A stretch of 64,000 nt of DNA from JADFRG01 sp036986135 (GTDB lineage Bacteria > Chloroflexota > Anaerolineae > Anaerolineales > E44-bin32): the NCBI GenBank assembly GCA_036986135.1, contig BTQZ01000002.1, forward strand, positions 1-64,000. The letters are read 5' to 3'. Positions 1 to 7,572 of this stretch are shown piece by piece (the stretch's first letter is position 1; each line of letters begins with the position of its first letter). Made by a program: the position numbers and the translations under genes. Below the pieces are notes generated by a model, which worked only from the letters and a program-made list of their open reading frames with translations, was not told the DNA's origin and made no database searches.

Positions 1-99
1 CTGATCCTGCCGGTGGCGCTGGAGAAGGGCAGCAAGTTTGCCATCCGGGAAGGCGGCCTGACGGTGGGCGCCGGAGTGATCACCGAGATCATCGAGTAA
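1..99 (+). CDS. tuf: Elongation factor Tu, C-terminal 32 residues (gene enters from left)
   Basis: The window opens inside a reading frame that runs to TAA at 97-99. The last 32 codons read like the EF-Tu end, including VALEKGSKFAIREGG and a close near GAGVITEIIE. EF-Tu is the GTPase that carries aminoacyl-tRNA to the ribosome; this part is the end of beta-barrel domain III, which contacts tRNA. The following rpmG, tRNA-Trp, secE and nusG are the usual neighbours of tuf, which supports the call. The rest of the gene lies outside the window. Confidence 0.93.
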   Translation: MILPVALEKGSKFAIREGGLTVGAGVITEIIE

Positions 100-116
100 G
101 GATGGACTGACGACCC

Positions 117-281
117 ATGGCGAGGAAAGGCTCACGACCCATCATTACGCTCGAGTGCACGGAGTGCTCGGAGCGCAACTATACGACGGAGAAGAATCGG
201 ACGAATGATCCGGGGCGGATCGAACTAATGAAGTACTGCCCGCGGCAACGGAAGCACACGCTTCACCGCGAAACGAAGTAG
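117..281 (+). CDS. rpmG: 50S ribosomal protein L33
   Basis: A 54-residue basic protein of the large ribosomal subunit. It starts with ATG 17 bases after tuf and reads MARKGSRPIITLECTECSER, with the L33 pattern of a CxxC pair near residues 14-17 and a KYCPRQRKHT block near the C-terminus. Only one further Cys follows (KYC), so the four-Cys zinc ribbon of some L33 paralogues is incomplete. The gene lies between tuf and tRNA-Trp, the common order in many bacteria. Confidence 0.95.
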   Translation: MARKGSRPIITLECTECSERNYTTEKNRTNDPGRIELMKYCPRQRKHTLHRETK

Positions 282-287
282 CGTCGT

Positions 288-361
288 AGGCCAGTAGCTC
301 AATTTGGCAGAGCACCGGTCTCCAAAACCGGGGGTTGTGGGTTCGATTCCTACCTGGCCTG
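288..361 (+). tRNA. tRNA-Trp (CCA)
   Basis: A 74-nt cloverleaf. Acceptor stem 288-294 (AGGCCAG) pairs with 354-360 (CTGGCCT), the D arm begins TAGCTC, the anticodon stem CCGGT/ACCGG (315-319/327-331) encloses anticodon CCA at 322-324, and the T arm contains GTTCGATTC. Base 361 is the discriminator G; the 3' CCA is not encoded. It lies between rpmG and secE and is probably co-transcribed with both. Confidence 0.97.
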
Positions 362-396
362 CCTGATAAAGCAGTCGCAGTCCTGAGGAGGAGTTA

Positions 397-618
397 TTGG
401 GAAAGGCACAGATTGCCAGGAGAAGAAGGGGCAACGCCATCACCCGCTACCTTCGCGAAACGAGCGCAGAGCTCAAGAAGGTGACATGGCCGACTCGACA
501 GGACGCGATTCAACTTACCGGGTTGGTGTTGGTTGTGATCGTGATTTCAAGTGCGGTTCTAGGTCTGCTGGACTATGTGTTCGCGCAAGTGGTGCTCTTC
601 GTGATATCCCTGGGCTGA
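397..618 (+). CDS. secE: Preprotein translocase subunit SecE
   Basis: A 73-residue single-span SecE, the clamp subunit of the SecYEG channel. A basic amphipathic N-terminus is followed by the conserved ETSAELKKVTWPTRQDA segment and then one membrane helix of about 20 residues (LVLVVIVISSAVLGLLDYVF). The start is TTG at 397, preceded by a strong GAGGAGGAG ribosome-binding site at about 385-393. It lies directly before nusG, the near-universal secE-nusG pair. Confidence 0.95.
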   Translation: MGKAQIARRRRGNAITRYLRETSAELKKVTWPTRQDAIQLTGLVLVVIVISSAVLGLLDYVFAQVVLFVISLG

Positions 619-631
619 CTCGGACAATTTA

Positions 632-1540
632 GTGGAAGATCAACAAGCATCGACGATGGAAAGCGAAGAAGCAGGTGCCGCAGGCTCCGATGTGGAGAAC
701 CAGACGCCGGAGGAGCAGATCTCGGAATTCGAGACTGTGTTAGAAGCAGAGCAGACCGATCCAGAGGGCGATAAAGAGGTGTCTCTTGAGCAGGTCGATC
801 TTGAGAGTGAAAACGGAGACCGAGAGAACGAGCAAGCGGATGCGGAAGAGGACGAAGATTCGGATAGCGAGATGATTGAAGTTTCCGTTGAAGAATCCGC
901 GCCCGAGGCCGAGCCTGAGCATAATGGCAATGAGGGCCAGGCTCCTACTATTGCGGAGGAACTTGCCGCGGAGGTAGAGGCCGAAGTTTCCGAACGCAGA
1001 ATTACAAAGCCTGATGACGGACGTGAGTGGTATGTGGTGCACTGCTACTCCGGGTATGAGAACAAGGTTCGGCACAACCTCGAGCAGCGCATCGAGACCA
1101 TGGATATGAAAGGAAAGATCTTTGATGTCGTGGTCCCGACCGAGGAAGAGATGGAAGTGCGGGACGGTAAGCGACGTACGGTGGAGCGACGCGTCTTTCC
1201 CGGCTACATCCTGGTCCAGATGATCATGGATGAAGATTCGTGGTACGTGGTTCGGAACACACCTGGCGTCACCGGATTTGTGGGGATGGGCAATGAGCCC
1301 ACTCCGCTGAGACCTGAAGAGGTCAGCCAGATCGTGAAACGAATGGAGGCTGATGCGCCTCGAATAAAGGTCACCTACAACGTGGGCCAGAAGGTGCGCA
1401 TCATCGACGGACCGTTCAACGATTTCATTGGAACGGTTGACGATATCGACATGGACAAGGCTAAAGTGCGGGTTATGGTTTCATTCTTCGGCAGGGAGAC
1501 GCCGGTGGAGCTGGATTTCCTGCAGGTTGAAAAAGCCTAG
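632..1540 (+). CDS. nusG: Transcription termination/antitermination factor NusG with acidic N-terminal extension
   Basis: The protein has 302 residues against about 180 for a usual NusG. Residues about 130-245 are the NGN domain (EWYVVHCYSGYENKVR, VFPGYILVQM, VRNTPGVTGFVG) and residues about 250-300 the KOW domain (GQKVRIIDGPFNDFIGTV). Residues 1-125 are a low-complexity extension dominated by Glu and Asp. The GTG at 632 follows secE by 13 bases and the frame is open throughout; no later start is clearly better, because the extension keeps amino-acid character to the NGN boundary. NusG binds RNA polymerase and couples it to Rho or the ribosome. Confidence 0.93.
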   Translation: MEDQQASTMESEEAGAAGSDVENQTPEEQISEFETVLEAEQTDPEGDKEVSLEQVDLESENGDRENEQADAEEDEDSDSEMIEVSVEESAPEAEPEHNGNEGQAPTIAEELAAEVEAEVSERRITKPDDGREWYVVHCYSGYENKVRHNLEQRIETMDMKGKIFDVVVPTEEEMEVRDGKRRTVERRVFPGYILVQMIMDEDSWYVVRNTPGVTGFVGMGNEPTPLRPEEVSQIVKRMEADAPRIKVTYNVGQKVRIIDGPFNDFIGTVDDIDMDKAKVRVMVSFFGRETPVELDFLQVEKA

Positions 1541-1593
1541 CCAAATGTCCGGAATTCTTACCTGAGCTGTCAAACGGCTAAGCGAGTGAGATA

Positions 1594-2019
1594 GTGTCAA
1601 AGAAAATCAAGGCTGTAGCGAAATTACATATCAAAGCCGGAAAGGCCAATCCCGCGCCACCTATCGGGCCGGCACTGGCGCCGCACGGCATCAACTTGAT
1701 GGCGTTCTGCAAGGAATACAATGCGCGCACGTTCAGCCAGACCGGTGAGATCATCCCGGCTGAGATTACAATCTACACCGACGGGAGTTTCAGCTTCATA
1801 TTAAAGACCCCGCCTGCGGCGGTCTTGCTGCGCAAGGCAGCGGGCGTCGAAAAAGGTTCGGCCGAGCCTAACCGCGAAAAGGTCGGGAAGGTCACCCGTG
1901 ATCAGGTACGAGAGATCGCGGAAACTAAAATGAAAGATCTAAACGCCATAGACATCGAAGGCGCCATGAGGCAGATCGAAGGAACCGCACGCAACATGGG
2001 CATCGTGGTTGAGGGATAA
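1594..2019 (+). CDS. rplK: 50S ribosomal protein L11
   Basis: A 141-residue protein with the L11 hallmarks: KLHIKAGKANPAPPIGPALA at residues about 10-30 (N-terminal domain, thiostrepton and EF-G site) and the C-terminal rRNA-binding domain with IEGTARNMGI near the end. Start is GTG at 1594 after a purine-rich stretch. It is followed after 4 bases by rplA, the classical L11-L1 operon in which L1 controls translation in other bacteria. Confidence 0.97.
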   Translation: MSKKIKAVAKLHIKAGKANPAPPIGPALAPHGINLMAFCKEYNARTFSQTGEIIPAEITIYTDGSFSFILKTPPAAVLLRKAAGVEKGSAEPNREKVGKVTRDQVREIAETKMKDLNAIDIEGAMRQIEGTARNMGIVVEG

Positions 2020-2023
2020 CGAA

Positions 2024-2728
2024 TTGGCAAGACACGGAAAAAATTACAGGGCGGCGGCAGAGAAGATTGATCGGGATCAGGCCTATGAGCCGCGCGCGGC
2101 GCTTGACCTGGCGCGGGAGACTTCATTCACGAAATTCGATGGAACGATCGAAGTTCATTTTCGTCTCGGCGTCGATCCGCGCCACGCGGAGCAGCAGATT
2201 CGCGAAACGGTTATGCTGCCGCACGGACTGGGCAAGTCGGTGAAGGTTGTGGTCTTTGCGGAAGGCGATGATGCCCGGTTGGCATCCGAAGCCGGAGCTG
2301 ACCATATCATAGATGACGAATTGCTGGAAAAGATCCAGAAGGGTTGGACCGATTTTGATGCAACGGTGGCCACCCCCTCCATGATGGGCAAGGTTGGGAA
2401 ATTGGGCAAGATCCTTGGCCCGCGTGGCTTGATGCCGAATCCAAAGGCGGGTACGGTCGTTCCGGGAGAAGACCTGCCGCGAGTGATCGATGAGCTGAAG
2501 GCGGGCCGGGTCGAGTTTCGGCTGGATCGCACTGCAAATCTGCACGTCCCAATTGGCAAGGCCTCCTTCGATACGGACAAACTGTACGACAACATGGCGG
2601 CCTTGATGGATGTTATTATGCGAGCGCGGCCCGCTTCGGCCAAGGGGACCTTTCTAAGGAAGATTGTCGTTACGAGTACCATGGGTCCGGGAGTGAAAGT
2701 GGACGCGACCGCCGCACAGGCGATGTAA
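2024..2728 (+). CDS. rplA: 50S ribosomal protein L1
   Basis: A 234-residue L1. The TTG at 2024 gives the family N-terminus MARHGKNYRAAAEKID and sits just behind the rplK stop with GAGGGA upstream. An in-frame TTG at 2009 would overlap rplK and add a non-family extension, so 2024 is preferred. Conserved GKILGPRGLMPNPKAGTV lies near residues 125-145 and marks the 23S rRNA-binding face of domain II. L1 forms the ribosomal stalk that moves E-site tRNA. Confidence 0.95.
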   Translation: MARHGKNYRAAAEKIDRDQAYEPRAALDLARETSFTKFDGTIEVHFRLGVDPRHAEQQIRETVMLPHGLGKSVKVVVFAEGDDARLASEAGADHIIDDELLEKIQKGWTDFDATVATPSMMGKVGKLGKILGPRGLMPNPKAGTVVPGEDLPRVIDELKAGRVEFRLDRTANLHVPIGKASFDTDKLYDNMAALMDVIMRARPASAKGTFLRKIVVTSTMGPGVKVDATAAQAM

Positions 2729-2744
2729 CAACCAGAGAATCTCT

Positions 2745-2852
2745 ACTCTCGCCACAGACAGCAGGTGCCCGGTTTGGGGCTTAATTTCCTGCCCAGGTGA
2801 AGGTTTCAGCAGTGTTTGCAGTAAGCTTGGCCTTTGCCTCTGACGCAAAGGC
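2745..2852 (+). promoter_or_regulatory. L10 leader RNA (autoregulatory region of rplJL)
   Basis: The 151-bp gap before rplJ carries the L10-leader signature: ACAGCAGGTGCCC near 2753, then GGGGCTTAATTTCCTGCC near 2776-2793, so AGCAGG and CCTGC pair around an internal loop. A perfect 8-bp hairpin GCCTTTGC/GCAAAGGC (2830-2837/2845-2852) follows just before the rplJ ribosome-binding site. In known cases the L10-L7/L12 complex binds this RNA and represses rplJL. The limits given are approximate. Confidence 0.8.
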
Positions 2853-2879
2853 TAAATTCGTTAAAGGAGGATTGGTGAC

Positions 2880-3422
2880 TTGGCGATAACAAAGGCGCGC
2901 AAGGTAGCACTGGTAAACCAGTACAAAGAACTGGCAGAAAAGTCCAGTGGCATTATCCTGGCCTCATTCTCCGGGGTAACCGTCAAGGACCTGGAAGGGC
3001 TGCGGGGCCAGATCCGGGAAGTGGGCGGCGAGTTTCACATTGTCAAGAATAGCTTGATGGACCTGGCTTTCGAGGAGCTCGACCTTCCCCTGCCTGAAGG
3101 GGCCACGAATGGTACTACTGCGATCGGGTTTGCCATAGAGGAAATTCCAGCTGTAGCTAAGGCGATCGTCGATCTCAGCAGAGAGACGGGTACCCTTCAG
3201 ATCAAGGGAGGTCTGATCGAAGGCAAGCTTATTGATCCAGCCAGAATCCTGCGGCTGGCCGATCTACCACCCATGCCGGTTGTTCAGGCGCAGCTTCTGG
3301 GCCTCATCACGACGCCTGCCGGGCAAGTGGCAGGTGTGCTGGCGGGAGCAATACGTCAGCTGGCAGGAGTGATGCTTGCGTACTCGAAGAGCGAGGGCGC
3401 CGAGGCGGTCCAGCTCACATGA
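2880..3422 (+). CDS. rplJ: 50S ribosomal protein L10
   Basis: A 180-residue L10, the base of the ribosomal stalk that anchors L7/L12 dimers. The N-terminus MAITKARKVALVNQYKEL and the KNSLMDLAF block (residues about 57-66) fit the family, and the C-terminal alpha helix that binds L7/L12 is present. Start is TTG at 2880 with AAAGGAGG at about 2863-2870. It lies behind its own leader RNA and 31 bases before rplL. Confidence 0.95.
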   Translation: MAITKARKVALVNQYKELAEKSSGIILASFSGVTVKDLEGLRGQIREVGGEFHIVKNSLMDLAFEELDLPLPEGATNGTTAIGFAIEEIPAVAKAIVDLSRETGTLQIKGGLIEGKLIDPARILRLADLPPMPVVQAQLLGLITTPAGQVAGVLAGAIRQLAGVMLAYSKSEGAEAVQLT

Positions 3423-3453
3423 AGATTCCGAAAGGGAAATGAGGAGATAGAAG

Positions 3454-3831
3454 ATGGCAGACTTAAAAAAGTTGGCAGATCAGCTCAGCAAACTCACGGT
3501 GCTCGAGGCCGCCGAGCTGACCAAGATGCTCGAGGAAGAGTGGGGGGTATCCGCAGCCGCGCCGGTCGCGGTGGCAGCCGCACCCGCCGCAGATGGCGCT
3601 GATGGGGCGGCGGATGAAAAGACCGAGTTCGACGTGGTGCTCAAGGATGTGGGGCCGAAGAAGATCGATGTCATCAAGGCCATTCGCCAGATCACTACAC
3701 TGGGTCTCAAGGACGCCAAGGAATTGGCCGAGACCCCCGAGGCGAAGGTCATGGAAGGCACCGGCAAGGAAGCGGCGCAGGAAGCTAAGTCCAAGCTAGA
3801 GGCCGCGGGCGCTACGGTCGATCTGGTCTAA
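3454..3831 (+). CDS. rplL: 50S ribosomal protein L7/L12
   Basis: A 125-residue L7/L12. The dimerisation N-terminus (residues 1-30) is followed by an Ala/Val-rich hinge (about 33-52) and the globular C-terminal domain with EKTEFDVVL, KKIDVIKAIR and LGLKDAKELAE, the surface that recruits translation GTPases. ATG at 3454 has GAGGAG upstream. It is the last gene of the ribosomal run; rpoB, which often follows, is absent and a terminator comes directly after. Confidence 0.97.
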   Translation: MADLKKLADQLSKLTVLEAAELTKMLEEEWGVSAAAPVAVAAAPAADGADGAADEKTEFDVVLKDVGPKKIDVIKAIRQITTLGLKDAKELAETPEAKVMEGTGKEAAQEAKSKLEAAGATVDLV

Positions 3832-3844
3832 GCCATAGAAAAAG

Positions 3845-3867
3845 CGGCCGCCCGTGCTGGGCGGCCG
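3845..3867 (+). terminator. Terminator hairpin after rplL
   Basis: CGGCCGCCC (3845-3853), loop GTGCT, and GGGCGGCCG (3859-3867) form a perfect 9-bp G+C stem 13 bases after the rplL stop. Only TTG follows, so the U tract is poor, but its place at the end of the ribosomal operon supports a terminator. Confidence 0.7.
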
Positions 3868-3953
3868 TTGCGCGCCTCGATTACGCAGCAACCTATCGTA
3901 AATTGCGAGTGCTTAATGCTTCCATCGCCTCTCCGCCAGCCCATGGACCGCGG

Positions 3954-3959
3954 TAGTAT
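3954..3959 (+). promoter_or_regulatory. -10 box (TAGTAT) for a probably leaderless response-regulator mRNA
   Basis: TAGTAT ends 7 bases before the ATG at 3967 and no ribosome-binding site is seen. A transcript starting about 7 bases after the box would begin at the start codon. No convincing -35 is visible. See the leaderless-promoter finding. Confidence 0.5.
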
Positions 3960-3966
3960 ATCTCCG

Positions 3967-4647
3967 ATGCGAGAGCACATCCTTGTAATCGAAGACGACG
4001 CGCGTATCCTGCAGCTCCTGCGGCGCGGACTCACCTATGAAGGCTACACGGTCGAGACTGCCGCGGATGGGCCAGAGGGATTGGTACTGGCCAGAGAGCG
4101 ACCGCCGAGCCTGGTTGTCTTGGATTGGATGCTGCCAGGACTAGACGGGCTGGAAGTATGTCGCCGGCTGAGAGCGGCAGGGGCAGTTCCAATCCTCATG
4201 CTGACCGCAAAGGATGCGGTCGCGGACCGAGTGGAGGGGCTGGATGCGGGAGCTGACGACTATCTCGTCAAGCCCTTTGAGTTTGACGAGCTTCTGGCGC
4301 GCATCCGGGCGCTGCTCCGCAGAGCAAAGCCTGAGGACGCGCCGGAAGTGCTTTCGTTTGCTGATCTGCGGCTGGACACCGGGACTCATCAATCCTACCG
4401 AGGCGAACGTGAAATCGAATTGACGGCCAAGGAGTACGAGCTGCTTGAGCTGTTCTTGCGGCATCCACGCCAGGTCCTGACGCGGGACGTCATCTACGAT
4501 CGAGTCTGGGGATATGACTTCGGGGGGGAGAGCAACATTATCGAAGTCTACGTTCGATATCTTCGGCAGAAGACTGAGGCCGCAGACGAGCCGAGGCTGA
4601 TCTACACGGTGCGCGGTGTTGGGTACGTGCTGCGGGAGGAAACTTGA
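3967..4647 (+). CDS. OmpR-family response regulator
   Basis: A 226-residue DNA-binding response regulator. The receiver domain (1-115) has the acidic pair DD at 10-11, phospho-acceptor D53 in VVLDWMLPG and the conserved Lys in YLVKPF near 102. The C-terminal winged helix (about 130-225) has ELTAKEYELLELFLRHP and ends with YTVRGVGYVL, typical of OmpR/PhoB. The frame is open upstream, but MREHILVIEDD at 3967 is the family start. Its stop overlaps the kinase start by 4 bases. The regulated genes cannot be told from the sequence. Confidence 0.93.
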   Translation: MREHILVIEDDARILQLLRRGLTYEGYTVETAADGPEGLVLARERPPSLVVLDWMLPGLDGLEVCRRLRAAGAVPILMLTAKDAVADRVEGLDAGADDYLVKPFEFDELLARIRALLRRAKPEDAPEVLSFADLRLDTGTHQSYRGEREIELTAKEYELLELFLRHPRQVLTRDVIYDRVWGYDFGGESNIIEVYVRYLRQKTEAADEPRLIYTVRGVGYVLREET

Positions 4648-6071
4648 CGCTGCGCGCCAGGCTGACCATTTGGTACACCGGACTGCTGGCAGGCGTCTTG
4701 ATCCTTTTCGGAACGGCCGTATACCTGCTGCTTTCATTCCTCCTTACCCAACAAATCAACGACACGCTGCTACGTACGGCTGAGGATATCCGCTCAACCG
4801 CCATTCGGTCGGTGGATGGAGAAGTGATTGCTTTTCCCCCTCAGGCGCTGGCGCTTACTGCCGGCGTTGGAGTGAGATTGAGACGAAACGACGGCGAGGT
4901 GGCCTTCCAAGACCCAGGCATGGAGGAGCTAGGCCTGGCTCCGCTCAACCTGAATGAACGGTCGGCAGTCTTTGGCACCGAAACAATCGGAAATGACAAC
5001 TACCGTGTGTTGACCTATCCTCTTCTATTGCAGCCAGAAGACGAAGTGATCGGATTCCTCCAGCTGGCTAGTTCATTAGAGGCCTCCCAACAGGCGCTGC
5101 AGAATCTCTTGGTTCTCATGGTGGTCGGGGGTGTTGTGGCCGCAGTGGTAGCGGGAATTGTGGGCTGGTCGACTGCAGGTGCGGCCTTGCGTCCATTGGA
5201 CAAGGTGACCGAAACGGCGCTCCACATCACGCGGGCCGACGATCTCTCGCGCCGGATTCCGACCTCCGGCCCTCCACGCGACGAAGTGGGTCGGCTCACA
5301 TTGGCCTTCAATGAGACGCTCGAGCGTCTCGAGACTTTATTTGAAACACAGCGACGATTCTTGGCCGACGTATCACACGAGCTAAGAACGCCGCTGACCA
5401 CGATCCGCGGCAACGTAGATTTGATCGCTCGCATGGATCAGATGGATCGGGAATCCTTAGAGGCTATCAAGGCCGAAGTCGATCGCATGACACGCATGGT
5501 GAACGACCTCCTGCTGTTGGCGAAGGCTGAGACCGGTAGGCTGCCGCTGGCGTTGGAAGAGATTGAACTTGATACGTTGATGCTGGATGTTTTCAAGCAA
5601 GCAAACTTACTGGCGAGTGAAGGGGTGGAAGTCGAAATTGGCCGAGAGGATCAGGTACGGGTGATAGGAGACCGAGATCGGCTGCGGCAGGTCTTGCTCA
5701 ATCTCATCGCTAACGCTCTCGACCACACTCCATCGGGAGGTACGGTTACGCTTGCGCTGGCCTGCGTTGAGGACTGGGCGCGATTGACCGTAACGGACAC
5801 CGGTTCCGGAATCCCAAACGATGAATTGCCTCACATTTTCGAACGTTTCTATCGCATTGATAGAGCGAGGCGGAGAAACCATAGCGGAGGCGCGGGGCTT
5901 GGTCTTTCGATTGCATACTGGATCACGCGCAGCCACAATGGGCGAATTGAAGTGGCCTCCGAGGAAGGCAAGGGGACGACATTTTCCGTCTGGCTACCTA
6001 GGCTTGAGAACGATTGTATGTCCACTACCGAGCCTTTATTGCAGACCGAAGGCGCTCGCACACGGGTCTGA
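4644..6071 (+). CDS. Membrane sensor histidine kinase
   Basis: A 475-residue kinase beginning at TTG inside the regulator stop (TTGA overlap). Order: membrane helix at about 10-32, extracytoplasmic sensor of about 115 residues, second helix at about 155-180, HAMP linker, HisKA with phospho-acceptor H245 in DVSHELRTPL, and HATPase_c with the N box NLIANALDH, DTGSGIPNDE and G2 box GAGLGLSIAYW. This is the usual partner of the adjacent OmpR-type regulator. The periplasmic region has no recognisable ligand domain. Identification as a kinase is firm; the stimulus is unknown. Confidence 0.94.
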   Translation: MTLRARLTIWYTGLLAGVLILFGTAVYLLLSFLLTQQINDTLLRTAEDIRSTAIRSVDGEVIAFPPQALALTAGVGVRLRRNDGEVAFQDPGMEELGLAPLNLNERSAVFGTETIGNDNYRVLTYPLLLQPEDEVIGFLQLASSLEASQQALQNLLVLMVVGGVVAAVVAGIVGWSTAGAALRPLDKVTETALHITRADDLSRRIPTSGPPRDEVGRLTLAFNETLERLETLFETQRRFLADVSHELRTPLTTIRGNVDLIARMDQMDRESLEAIKAEVDRMTRMVNDLLLLAKAETGRLPLALEEIELDTLMLDVFKQANLLASEGVEVEIGREDQVRVIGDRDRLRQVLLNLIANALDHTPSGGTVTLALACVEDWARLTVTDTGSGIPNDELPHIFERFYRIDRARRRNHSGGAGLGLSIAYWITRSHNGRIEVASEEGKGTTFSVWLPRLENDCMSTTEPLLQTEGARTRV

Positions 6072-6174
6072 CAGACGGCGATCCAGGGCAGCCCAGGCGC
6101 ATCCCCAGAGATCCCCCAGCATTAATTCGCCGCCATTTTCCGATTCTGGCCCAATGAGCAGTGAGCCAGGAGGG

Positions 6175-6885
6175 TCAGCCTGATCCCTGCGCTTCGGCTG
6201 CGCGGCGACATAGGCTTGCGCCTCCAGCCTCGAGCCACGATGCAATTCCCGGGCTGGGAATGGAACCACGCCGTATGTCGCTCAAGATTGCCGTCCCCCA
6301 CCGTACATAGCGCTGGGTTTCGGCTGGCCAGAGGCTGGGGGCCCGCGTGATCTGGCTATGCCCTCCGTTGTAGCCGGCCAGCGCCAGAGCTGCGTCGCCA
6401 TCCGCGAGTTCGAGACTGCGCGCAAGATAGCTGAGGCCGCGCAAGGCGTTGGTCTCGGGCTCCAATGGATCCTCGCCGGCAGCGAAGTGAAAGGGCATGA
6501 CTTGAAATAGGCCGGCCGCTCCAGCATTCGAATGGATCGATGGGTGCCCACACGACTCGATCTGCATCACGGTTGCCACCAGCTCGGCAGGAAGACCATA
6601 CTCGACTGACCAGCGAAGTATGTCGGGTGCCCAATACTTCACCTCCGCGGTAAACGCTTCTGGGATCGAAAAGGTGAACTGCTGCGGAGAAGGTGAATCC
6701 TTGCGGGAATTTGACCGCAAGGCCTCGGTCTCCGGGCGCCCGCTCGCCAGGACTGCGGCGGCTGCAATAGGGAAGCTGGCTGCCAGCAGGACTGGCAGCC
6801 AGCGGAATATTTGGCCGAGGCTAGCGCTGGCTGATCGGCTGCGCCACGAGCGTGCGCTTTGCGCGTTTGCCAGGATTTCTTGCAC
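6175..6885 (-). CDS. Membrane-anchored lytic transglycosylase (SLT domain)
   Basis: A 236-residue protein with an N-terminal signal or anchor helix (WLPVLLAASFPIAAAAVLA, about 30-48) and a C-terminal SLT/lysozyme-like domain from about residue 85. The catalytic Glu is in VMQIESCGHPS, followed by GAAGLFQVMPFHF and LALAGYNGG, all standard transglycosylase motifs. The enzyme cleaves peptidoglycan glycan strands outside the membrane. GTG at 6885 lies inside the preceding gene (65-bp overlap); the true start could be later, but no better start codon precedes the membrane helix. It is probably co-transcribed with the upstream membrane protein under the SOS-like promoter. Confidence 0.85.
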   Translation of the reverse strand: MQEILANAQSARSWRSRSASASLGQIFRWLPVLLAASFPIAAAAVLASGRPETEALRSNSRKDSPSPQQFTFSIPEAFTAEVKYWAPDILRWSVEYGLPAELVATVMQIESCGHPSIHSNAGAAGLFQVMPFHFAAGEDPLEPETNALRGLSYLARSLELADGDAALALAGYNGGHSQITRAPSLWPAETQRYVRWGTAILSDIRRGSIPSPGIASWLEAGGASLCRRAAEAQGSG

Positions 6886-7444
6886 TGAATGGCCTCCCCG
6901 ATTGGACTGCGGAGCGCGACTGGGACACCCGACGGTGGCCGGTGAGCGTGAAAGTTCCGATTAATAGCACGCGCAGCAGCCAGACGAGTGCAGCCACAAA
7001 AATCGGTGCGCCGGATAGGAGTGATTCCCGCGCAATTACCTCATTGCCCAGGACCGTGTGATTCAGGAGTGCGAGCGAGACAGACCACCAGGTCAGGATA
7101 GCATTCATGGTGGCCGCCAGCAGCCATGCGCCAACCAGGTACCATAATTCGACGCGGACCTTCTTCCTAGGCGTGAACAGCCAGGAGAGGCCCGCAAAGT
7201 CCATGGCGCTGAAGGCCAGCGCCAGAATCGTTGCCCAACTTACGACGCCCAGGCTGAGATCACCGAGCAGATCCGTTAGAGCAAATTCCGTTGTACCGAA
7301 GTTGAACAGCTCGAACGCGATCAAGGCGCCCACCATGATGGTCGCGAATACGAGATCGCGTTCGTGACCCAACTTGGTGAGCCATGACCGAAACTCGGCA
7401 AGCCGATCTGCTTCGGGTCGTGCTACCTGTGCGTAAATTGACAT
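6821..7444 (-). CDS. Four-helix membrane protein of unknown function
   Basis: A 207-residue protein with a hydrophilic N-terminus, four likely membrane helices (about residues 33-52, 65-92, 98-125 and 148-168) and a basic, Arg/Ser-rich C-terminal tail of about 40 residues. I do not recognise the family. ATG at 7444 has a good GGAGGTGAG site upstream. The promoter carries two GAAC-N4-GTTC inverted repeats, and the downstream transglycosylase gene overlaps by 65 bp, so the pair may act together on the envelope after DNA damage. That role is inference from context only. Confidence 0.75.
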   Translation of the reverse strand: MSIYAQVARPEADRLAEFRSWLTKLGHERDLVFATIMVGALIAFELFNFGTTEFALTDLLGDLSLGVVSWATILALAFSAMDFAGLSWLFTPRKKVRVELWYLVGAWLLAATMNAILTWWSVSLALLNHTVLGNEVIARESLLSGAPIFVAALVWLLRVLLIGTFTLTGHRRVSQSRSAVQSGRPFSARNPGKRAKRTLVAQPISQR

Positions 7445-7459
7445 CTCTCACCTCCAATA

Positions 7460-7509
7460 GAACAACTGTTCGGTTTGGCGAGTGTAGAACAAGCGTTCTG
7501 GAGAGTCAA
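7460..7509 (-). promoter_or_regulatory. Sigma70-type promoter with two LexA/SOS-like boxes
   Basis: On the minus strand, -35 TTGACT (7504-7509), a 17-bp spacer and -10 TACACT (7481-7486) precede the ATG at 7444. Two inverted repeats overlap it: GAACAAGCGTTC at 7487-7498, filling most of the spacer, and GAACAACTGTTC at 7460-7471, just past the expected start point. Both fit GAAC-N4-GTTC, and the first also fits the Bacillus-type SOS core GAACRNRYGTTY. Centres are 27 bp apart. A repressor bound here would block polymerase. Confidence 0.75.
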
Positions 7510-7572
7510 GCGCATAGCCAAGTAAGTCGAATTACAGCCTCTTCTGCTTGATCAGGAGAGACTTCCATCGAC

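Noticed and set aside
740..1075. Minus-strand frames opposite nusG and many other core genes
   Set aside because: They lie fully antisense to genes with strong family matches, have no ribosome-binding sites and show no recognisable motifs.
3868..3966. Longer start for the response regulator
   Set aside because: The extra 33 residues begin right at the rplL terminator and are unlike any receiver domain; MREHILVIEDD is the family start.
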